Assembly: GCA_051746765.1 (NCBI GenBank)
Contig: JBNJFK010000063.1
Span: 1 to 10,741, forward strand
Origin: JBBEBE01 sp051746765
GTDB taxonomy: Bacteria > Bacteroidota > Rhodothermia > Balneolales > Balneolaceae
DNA: 10,741 bases
Direction of reading: 5' to 3'
A program made the position numbers and the translations under genes. The notes under the pieces were generated by a model. It ran no database searches. It saw only the letters and a program-made list of their open reading frames with translations, and was not told the DNA's origin. Positions 6,080-10,741 of this stretch are shown here, one piece after another. Every line of letters starts with the position of its first letter. The stretch's first letter is position 1.

Positions 6080-6715
6080 TTACGCCTTGACGAAGGGGTT
6101 GTGGCTCTTTTCGTGGCCGATGGTCGTGGAGGGGCCGTGACCGGGCCAGACGACGGTATCATCGGGTAGAGGGAAGAGTTGCTCTCGAATGGAGCGGGTG
6201 AGTTGATCCAGATTGCCTTTGTAGAGATCGGTTCGGCCAATGCTCTCTCGAAACAGGGCATCTCCGGAGATCAATACCTTCTCGGCTGGAAAATGGAACG
6301 AGACGTGATCCGGAGAGTGGCCGGGGGTTTCGATCACATCCATGGTGAACGATCCGATGGAAAATCCGGGCCCGGTCGGCAGCGGCTCCGGCTCGAAATT
6401 GAACCCGGCCATCGAGATGCCGAATCGGGCCGCCTGTCCCTCGGCATTTTTCCAGAGAAAGCGATCCCGGTCACTGAGCCAGACCGGGAGTTCGTGGTGC
6501 CGCAACAGGCTGCTCAACCCCAGAACATGGTCCACATGCGCGTGGGTCAGCAGAATGGCGACCGGTTGGGCGCCGGAGTTCTTCAGATACTTGAGAAAGA
6601 TCTCCAACTCGCTCTGATTGGAGAAACCGGGATCGATAATGAGCGCTTCTTTCCCCTCGAGGAGCAGATAGCTGTTCTCGGCAAACGGGCCGACGGTAAA
6701 AGACTCGATCTGCAT
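6080..6715 (-). CDS. MBL-fold metallo-hydrolase (glyoxalase II-like)
   Basis: The product has 211 residues, the usual size for small single-domain MBL-fold hydrolases. The metal-binding set is complete: THAHVDH (57-63), H133 in GHSPDH, D152 in SGDALF, and H193 in WPGHGPSTTIGHEK (190-203). Together these hold two metal ions, probably zinc or iron. The opening FTVGPFAENSYLL and DPGF match the YcbL/GloB-like branch. The protein lacks the C-terminal substrate-binding domain of true glyoxalase II (about 250 residues). The substrate is therefore unknown; a thioester such as S-lactoylglutathione or a related thiol conjugate is plausible. No signal peptide is present, so it should be cytoplasmic. It starts 27 bases after the rpmE stop and is likely co-transcribed with it. 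The upstream link to L31 is probably incidental. Confidence 0.9.
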   Translation of the reverse strand: MQIESFTVGPFAENSYLLLEGKEALIIDPGFSNQSELEIFLKYLKNSGAQPVAILLTHAHVDHVLGLSSLLRHHELPVWLSDRDRFLWKNAEGQAARFGISMAGFNFEPEPLPTGPGFSIGSFTMDVIETPGHSPDHVSFHFPAEKVLISGDALFRESIGRTDLYKGNLDQLTRSIREQLFPLPDDTVVWPGHGPSTTIGHEKSHNPFVKA

Positions 6716-6742
6716 GCAGAAGACCCCGCTTGGGCTCGGTTC

Positions 6743-6955
6743 CTACTTCTTGCCGTATCGGCGGTTGAAGCGGTCGATCTGGTCGGCCTTCTTCTGGACC
6801 GTGGGGTTGTCGGAGAAGAACGGATGATTCTTGGAGTCGATCTCGCTCTTGTAGACGCCGTCGGAAGGGTTCAGGGTGCTTCGGGTGGTAAACTCGGTCC
6901 CGTCACTCATGATCACCTTGACTTCGTTGTACTCCGGATGGATTCCTTTTTTCAT
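6743..6955 (-). CDS. rpmE: 50S ribosomal protein L31, zinc-free form
   Basis: The product has 70 residues from the ATG at 6955. MKKGIHPEYN at the start, the TRSTLNP block (24-30), SKNHPFF (41-47) and the C-terminal IDRFNRRYG (60-68) are L31 hallmarks. L31 sits at the bridge between the large and small ribosomal subunits. The four zinc-ribbon cysteines of the C+ type are replaced (M16, D18, D40, N43), so this is the C-minus, zinc-independent kind. Yet it is short like the C+ form, rather than the longer type B. The frame stays open upstream to an ATG at 7039 (28 more residues). I prefer 6955 because the family begins with MKK and the codons there are A-rich, as often in ribosomal genes. The upstream stretch can fold as an RNA leader. 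It is followed after 27 bases by the MBL-fold gene. Confidence 0.88.
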   Translation of the reverse strand: MKKGIHPEYNEVKVIMSDGTEFTTRSTLNPSDGVYKSEIDSKNHPFFSDNPTVQKKADQIDRFNRRYGKK

Positions 6956-6968
6956 AATCGGCTGCCAA

Positions 6969-7057
6969 TTCTCTTTCGGGATCTCTCGTGTTCGCTGCAC
7001 CGGCTGCTTCGGACCGGTCTGTTCTGTTGAACCGGTCATTGTGCATGACGAAGAGAA
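6969..7057 (-). promoter_or_regulatory. Candidate structured mRNA leader of rpmE
   Basis: On the minus strand, GACCGGT (7037-7031) pairs perfectly with ACCGGTC (7018-7012) around a 12-base loop. Around it, TTCTCTTCG (7057-7049) can pair with CGAAAGAGAA (6978-6969) with one bulged A, closing 13 bases before the ATG at 6955. The first arm could instead pair with ACGAGAGA (6989-6982), giving two exclusive folds. The outer stem covers the only purine run near the start, so folding could hide the ribosome-binding site. Autoregulatory leaders upstream of L31 are known in several phyla. A promoter may lie just upstream: TATAGA at 7082-7077 is a weak -10 candidate. Confidence 0.4.
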
Positions 7058-7088
7058 CCCGCCTGTTTGTGGGATTTCTATAGTCAGG

Positions 7089-7116
7089 AAAAATAGTGCA
7101 ATTTCAGAGCGATTGC
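7089..7116 (-). terminator. Weak terminator-like hairpin at the pabB 3' end
   Basis: Read on the minus strand, GCAAT (7116-7112) and ATTGC (7102-7098) form a 5-base-pair stem with a 9-base loop overlapping the pabB stop. A run of five T follows four bases later (7093-7089). The stem is short and AT-containing, so termination is likely to be inefficient and some read-through into rpmE is possible. Confidence 0.25.
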
Positions 7117-8639
7117 AATGCGCGTGTCAACGCCCGGGTCTTGATGCAGGTCTCTTCGAACTCGGCTTCCGGGTCGGAGTCGCTGGTGATCGCCCCACCG
7201 GCCGCGTACCAGAGGGTTCCCGGCCGCAGGATGGCGGTCCGGATAACGACATTGAAATCAAACTCTCCGTCCGGAGCGATATACCCAATCGCACCGGAGT
7301 AGATCCCGCGACGATACCGTTCGAGCCGCTCGATCCACTCCATGGAGCGGATTTTTGGGGCACCAGTCATCGATCCCATCGGAAAACAGGCACGAATCAT
7401 CTCGACCGGGTCCGTTCCGGACTTGACCCGCCCTTCGACCGTGGTGATCAGTTGATGGACGGTTCGGAAGCTCTGAACGTCGAAGAGCCGTGGAACCGTC
7501 ACACTGCCCGGTTCGCAAACACGGGAGAGATCGTGTCGGACCAGGTCGGTAATCATCACATTCTCTGCCCGCTCCTTCTCCGATTCGATCAGGTGGTCTC
7601 TCAACGCCCGGTCGGTCACCGGATCCGCATCCCGCGGAGCGGTCCCCTTGATCGGCTGGGAGAAGAGCCGCCCGTCGTGGTGGGACAAAAACCGTTCCGG
7701 CGACGCGCAACTCACACTCCACTCCGGTGTCCGGATCCAGGAGGCGAAGGGAACCGGCCCCGCCTCCCTCATGGCTCGGAAGAGCGCCCCCGAACCAGAC
7801 GCAAACGGCATGGAGAGTTGCCGCGAGAGGTTCAACTCGTAGACCTCCCCCTCCTTGATTGCCTCCTGCGCCTTGCGGATCGCCTCCAGATAGGCCGCTT
7901 CGCTCACGCTGGATGCGAGCGGCGATGTTCGCGGGTCCGGATGCAGACCGGATGAGCGCGCGGTGTCGCTCGCTGTCGCGGATCCCGTCGTCCGGGTCGT
8001 CCGGCCCGAAGCCGACTCCGGGGTTTCGAACGTCTGCCCGGCATCCGACATTCCGGCCACCAACGCACGCCTCTCGTCACCGGAAGGGGCCCCGACCGGC
8101 TCCAGGTTCCAACTCTCTCTCAACCGCTCCGGGGGCGATGACTCCGGTAACTCCTGTCGAAGTCTCGAGAGGCGCTCGAGGCCGGCATCATATACCTGAA
8201 GAGTCCCCGGAATCATGAACCAGAGATCGGGCGCACCGACCGGATCGGGATGACGTGAATGGAGCGCTTCGATCCTGTTCTTGAGATCGTATCCAAAATA
8301 ACCGGTCATCCAGGCCGGCCAGACGGCACGGAGCTTCTGCAGCGCCATCCAGGGGTCTCCCGTACCTTTCCACAGCTTACTGCCCCACTCCAGAGTCAGA
8401 CGCTCGCCACGAGCGGAGAGGATCACCAGCGGGTCATCGGCCAGCAGCGTGTAGCGGCTGGCAGGGTGCCCGTCCAGTTGCGAATCGAGCAAGAGCCGCG
8501 GTCGACTGCCCGGCTCGTCGAGTGCCGCATCAATCCAGGTCCGCTTCTCTTCCCTGCTCATCGCCCGAACGGGCGCATCTGTTATTTTGCTCGCAAGGTC
8601 ACTACCTTGCCGCTCATCGAAGAATTCAGGCTTGCTCAT
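7104..8639 (-). CDS. pabB: 4-amino-4-deoxychorismate synthase component I (chorismate-binding enzyme)
   Basis: The product has 511 residues from the ATG at 8639. The enzyme aminates chorismate to 4-amino-4-deoxychorismate, a step toward p-aminobenzoate and folate, normally with a PabA glutaminase partner (not in this window). The N-terminal domain includes SRYTLLADDP (61-70) and GYFGYDLKN (113-121). The chorismate-binding core spans about 250-511. It includes PIKGTAPR (329-336), SEKERAENVMITDLVRHDLS (353-372), GSMTGAPKIRSMEW (422-435) and the IYSGAIGY block (446-453). Lys331 in PIKGT matches the active-site lysine that marks PabB; TrpE usually has Ala there. A Ser/Thr-rich insert (about 196-245) lengthens it beyond the 453 residues of E. 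coli PabB. There is no PabC fusion. A second ATG at 8561 would give 485 residues and leave 76 bases for promoters before pyrD; the choice between starts is open. Confidence 0.87.
   Translation of the reverse strand: MSKPEFFDERQGSDLASKITDAPVRAMSREEKRTWIDAALDEPGSRPRLLLDSQLDGHPASRYTLLADDPLVILSARGERLTLEWGSKLWKGTGDPWMALQKLRAVWPAWMTGYFGYDLKNRIEALHSRHPDPVGAPDLWFMIPGTLQVYDAGLERLSRLRQELPESSPPERLRESWNLEPVGAPSGDERRALVAGMSDAGQTFETPESASGRTTRTTGSATASDTARSSGLHPDPRTSPLASSVSEAAYLEAIRKAQEAIKEGEVYELNLSRQLSMPFASGSGALFRAMREAGPVPFASWIRTPEWSVSCASPERFLSHHDGRLFSQPIKGTAPRDADPVTDRALRDHLIESEKERAENVMITDLVRHDLSRVCEPGSVTVPRLFDVQSFRTVHQLITTVEGRVKSGTDPVEMIRACFPMGSMTGAPKIRSMEWIERLERYRRGIYSGAIGYIAPDGEFDFNVVIRTAILRPGTLWYAAGGAITSDSDPEAEFEETCIKTRALTRALQSL
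8562..8575. repeat. 14-base near-palindrome upstream of pyrD
   Basis: CGCCCG and CGGGCG are perfect 6-base inverted arms around AA. The site lies 62 bases before the pyrD ATG and directly before the alternative pabB ATG at 8561. It could be an operator for the divergent pair, or simply pabB codons if translation starts at 8639. Confidence 0.3.
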
Positions 8640-9723
8640 GTATCGATCAATTGTACGGCCCTTGCTGTTTCGGTTCAAGGCAGACACCACCCACCGGGTG
8701 ATGATCCGGTGGGGTCGTGTGGCCGCCGGATCCGCCCTTCTCCGCCATCTCGCCAGCTGGATCTACGAGGTTCGCGCGCCGGAACTGGAACAGGAGATTC
8801 TCGGATTGCACTTTCGGAATCCGGTTGGTCTGGCAGCCGGTTTCGACAAAAACGGGGATCTGACGCCTCTTCTCGAGGCCGCCGGATTCGGATTTGTGGA
8901 AGTGGGCAGCATCACGGCCAACCCCTCGGTCGGCAACCCCCTTCCACGCCTCTTTCGGCTTCCGGAAGACCGGTCGCTGATCAACCGAATGGGGCTTAAT
9001 AACGATGGTGCAGACACGATTGTCAAGCGGTTGCGCAAACAGGAGATCGGGATCCCGCTCGGTGTGAATATCGCCAAGACACACGATCCCGGCATCGAAG
9101 GCGAGCAGGCACTCGAAGACTACAAGAAGAGCTTTGACCGCGCGAGCGAAGTGGCCGACTACATCACGATCAACATCTCCTGCCCCAATACACGGGAGGG
9201 GAAAACGTTTGAGGAGCCCGAAACGCTGGCCTCACTCCTCTCCCATCTGCAGATCGGTGCCGACGAAACACTTCCGCCGGTCTTCGTCAAACTGTCGAGC
9301 GATCTGGACGAGGCACGACTCGAGGAGCTGATCGATGTCTGCCGGCCGTTTGCCGTGAGCGGTTATGTGGCGGTGAACACTTCCACCTCGCGCGACGGAC
9401 TCCAAACATCGAAACAGACACTGCAGGCGATCGGCGCCGGCGGTCTCAGCGGCCGCGCGATCGCCGGAAAACGCCTGCGCACCATTCGGATGCTTTCGGA
9501 GAAGACACGGGGTGAAAAACCGATTATCGGCGTGGGTGGAATCTTTTCGACCGAAGATGCCCTCGAAACGATCCGGGCGGGAGCCGACCTCATTCAGGTC
9601 TACAGCGGACTCATCTATGAAGGGCCGGGACTGGTTCGGCGGATCAACCGCGGACTGCGGGATTATCTGCGTTTCGAGGGACTTGAGCACATCTGGCAAA
9701 TTCGCTCCGGCAAGAAGCGCTGA
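8638..9723 (+). CDS. pyrD: Dihydroorotate dehydrogenase, class 2-like (quinone-dependent)
   Basis: The product has 361 residues. The enzyme oxidises dihydroorotate to orotate in pyrimidine synthesis, passing electrons through FMN to membrane quinone. The N-terminal MYRSIVRPLLFRFKADTTH (1-19) is the class 2 membrane-associating helix. It is followed by GLAAGFDKNG (64-73), GFVEVGSIT (85-93), NPLPRLFRL (100-108) and INRMGLNNDG (115-124). FMN-binding blocks follow: KLSSD (218-222), VNTSTSR (246-252), GGLSGRAI (268-275), GVGGIF (298-303) and IQVYSGLIYEGP (319-330). The active-site loop reads NISCPNT (179-185), so Cys182 replaces the class 2 catalytic serine. The start at 8638 fits the family; its ATG shares bases with the pabB ATG on the other strand. 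Its stop TGA abuts the stop of the following convergent gene. No terminator hairpin with a T-run is visible. Confidence 0.95.
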   Translation: MYRSIVRPLLFRFKADTTHRVMIRWGRVAAGSALLRHLASWIYEVRAPELEQEILGLHFRNPVGLAAGFDKNGDLTPLLEAAGFGFVEVGSITANPSVGNPLPRLFRLPEDRSLINRMGLNNDGADTIVKRLRKQEIGIPLGVNIAKTHDPGIEGEQALEDYKKSFDRASEVADYITINISCPNTREGKTFEEPETLASLLSHLQIGADETLPPVFVKLSSDLDEARLEELIDVCRPFAVSGYVAVNTSTSRDGLQTSKQTLQAIGAGGLSGRAIAGKRLRTIRMLSEKTRGEKPIIGVGGIFSTEDALETIRAGADLIQVYSGLIYEGPGLVRRINRGLRDYLRFEGLEHIWQIRSGKKR

Positions 9724-10741
9724 TCACTCCGGCACGCGGCCGGCATCGGACCCGGACGATGAATCGGGGAGAACCGGCGGGAGGCCTGATCCGGGTCGCA
9801 GCAGATTCCACTCGATCGGTACGGGCACGAAACCGTTCTCCATTTCCCGGGACGGGTCCGGTCTGTCGGGCGCCGGATCGGGAAGATCGAGTCGGCTCGC
9901 CAGCTGACGGGCATGTGGCGAGGCGGGATCGAACTCAATGAGGGTATCGGCCCACCGGTACGCCTCCTCCATCTCTTCACGGGCGATGGCCAGATCGGCC
10001 AGTGCATAGAGGCTCTCCCGCCGGGGAGCTCCCTCGGGCGCCTCTTGCCAGACTCGAAGAAAGTGTTCCCGGGCCCGCTCCGGCTCGTCCAGACGAACCA
10101 GATAGTGCACCCCGATCCGGTAGAGAATCTCGTACTGTTCGATCTCCATGTCCAACTGCTCTTGCTCCGTTGCCGGAATCTCATCCAGGTTCAACCCGCC
10201 GGAGGCGGCATGGGTACGCTCCGCAATCCCACGATTCCCGTCGGAATTCACGGCCCGACCCTCTCCGTCAGTGTCGGAAAAGCTCTCGACAACCGGGGGC
10301 TGAATGCGGATCGCCTCGGCTCGTCGCCAGTCGTCCGCCAGGGGCCGGTCGCCCCAAACCTGACGAAAGAGTTCTCTCCCCCGCTCCATCTGAACCGGGT
10401 TTCGTTCGTTCAGGAACCCGCTTCCTTCCATGTCGGTGCTCACACCGGTCGGTTCGAGTACCCTCTCCGGTGACCGGATCGATTCACGTTCACCGGACGG
10501 ATCCTCCGGATCGCCCTGCAGCTCCGTTTCCAGCTCCCGGATCCGTTCATAGAACCGGTCCCGCGGAAGACGGGAGAGGGTGAGCAGGCTGTCCAGACGC
10601 ATCTCCTCTTGTCTCAGTTCGGTGTAGGTGCGCCAGCTTCCGGCGAGCGCCTCGGCATCCCCGAAAAGGAACGCGCCTTCCTCGCCGGCGTGGAAGCCCA
10701 ATATGATTCCGAGGCCTCCTATTCCAACATGAAGGAGGAAT
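9724..10741 (-). CDS. TPR-like protein with N-terminal hydrophobic segment, 5' end outside window
   Basis: About 338 residues are visible, and the frame stays open to the window edge, so the true start lies beyond 10741. An in-frame TTG at 10699-10701 is not needed as a start, because a hydrophobic, Gly-rich stretch (LLHVGIGGLGIILG) precedes it. That stretch suggests a membrane anchor or signal segment. Next come a helical, charged region (about 10490-10640), then a low-complexity region rich in Glu, Asp, Ser and Gly. Two TPR-like helical pairs follow (about 9900-10160), with YRIGVHYLVRLDEPERAREH and YALADLAIAREEMEEAYRWA. The C-terminus is Pro/Ser-rich. No family was recognised; a scaffold in or at the envelope is a guess. 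It ends stop-to-stop with pyrD in TGATCA. Confidence 0.7.
   Translation of the reverse strand, partial: FLLHVGIGGLGIILGFHAGEEGAFLFGDAEALAGSWRTYTELRQEEMRLDSLLTLSRLPRDRFYERIRELETELQGDPEDPSGERESIRSPERVLEPTGVSTDMEGSGFLNERNPVQMERGRELFRQVWGDRPLADDWRRAEAIRIQPPVVESFSDTDGEGRAVNSDGNRGIAERTHAASGGLNLDEIPATEQEQLDMEIEQYEILYRIGVHYLVRLDEPERAREHFLRVWQEAPEGAPRRESLYALADLAIAREEMEEAYRWADTLIEFDPASPHARQLASRLDLPDPAPDRPDPSREMENGFVPVPIEWNLLRPGSGLPPVLPDSSSGSDAGRVPE

Noticed and set aside
6080..6715. True glyoxalase II (GloB) assignment for the MBL-fold gene
   Set aside because: The protein is too short and lacks the C-terminal substrate-binding domain, so only the fold and metal site are supported.
6179..7030. Long plus-strand frame opposite the MBL-fold and L31 genes
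   Set aside because: It is antisense to two recognised genes; this is a coding shadow.
6956..7039. 28-residue N-terminal extension of L31 from the ATG at 7039
   Set aside because: L31 proteins normally start at MKK..HP. The stretch folds as RNA and has a Gln/Pro/Thr-rich translation. I keep it as a possibility but do not annotate it.
7104..8639. Anthranilate synthase component I (TrpE) assignment
   Set aside because: The PIKGT lysine marks aminodeoxychorismate synthase, and no trp genes are adjacent.
1..10741. CRISPR arrays, insertion sequences, tRNA or rRNA genes, phage or toxin-antitoxin modules
   Set aside because: No regular repeats, transposase motifs, tRNA-like cloverleaf or conserved rRNA stretches were seen on either strand.

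Overview
The window most resembles a GC-rich chromosome segment (estimated by eye at 55-60% G+C) from the Bacteroidota or a relative such as Rhodothermota/Balneolota. The main clue is the gene string sigma-54 activator - LptE lipoprotein - small TPR protein, which is a familiar Bacteroidota neighbourhood. Few starts have a convincing Shine-Dalgarno sequence, which also fits. No rRNA, tRNA, insertion sequence, CRISPR array or phage gene was recognised, so the species is not resolved. The window looks like compact core chromosome with one accessory-looking regulatory cassette at its left end.

Left block (79-2863, all minus strand). An ECF sigma factor is followed, with a 4-base ATGA overlap, by a membrane-spanning anti-sigma-like protein. 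After 71 bases comes a signal-peptide protein that looks like an outer-membrane beta-barrel. Both the anti-sigma protein and the barrel protein end in the same kind of domain, an early-set/CBM48-type (AMPK-beta-like) glycogen-binding module. This suggests an envelope signalling circuit with a carbohydrate-binding or carbohydrate-derived sensor on the periplasmic side. It is the most interesting content of the window.

Centre-left block (2864-5870). A 337-base divergent intergenic region holds two promoter-like motifs of ECF type, one facing each way. To its right lies the plus-strand operon: a sigma-54 activator without a receiver domain, lptE (LPS transport to the outer membrane), and a TPR protein. 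If the promoter motifs are real, the ECF sigma factor would control both itself and the LPS-assembly operon.

Centre block (5871-8639). A 209-base convergent gap without genes is followed by minus-strand genes. In order of transcription these are pabB (4-amino-4-deoxychorismate synthase component I, folate pathway), then rpmE (ribosomal protein L31, zinc-free form) with a foldable leader, then an MBL-fold hydrolase.

Right block (8638-10741). pyrD (quinone-type dihydroorotate dehydrogenase) starts on the plus strand with its ATG interlocked with the pabB ATG (CATG). It ends stop-to-stop (TGATCA) against a partial minus-strand TPR-like gene that runs off the window edge. PyrD has the class 2 layout but carries a cysteine where class 2 enzymes normally have the catalytic serine.
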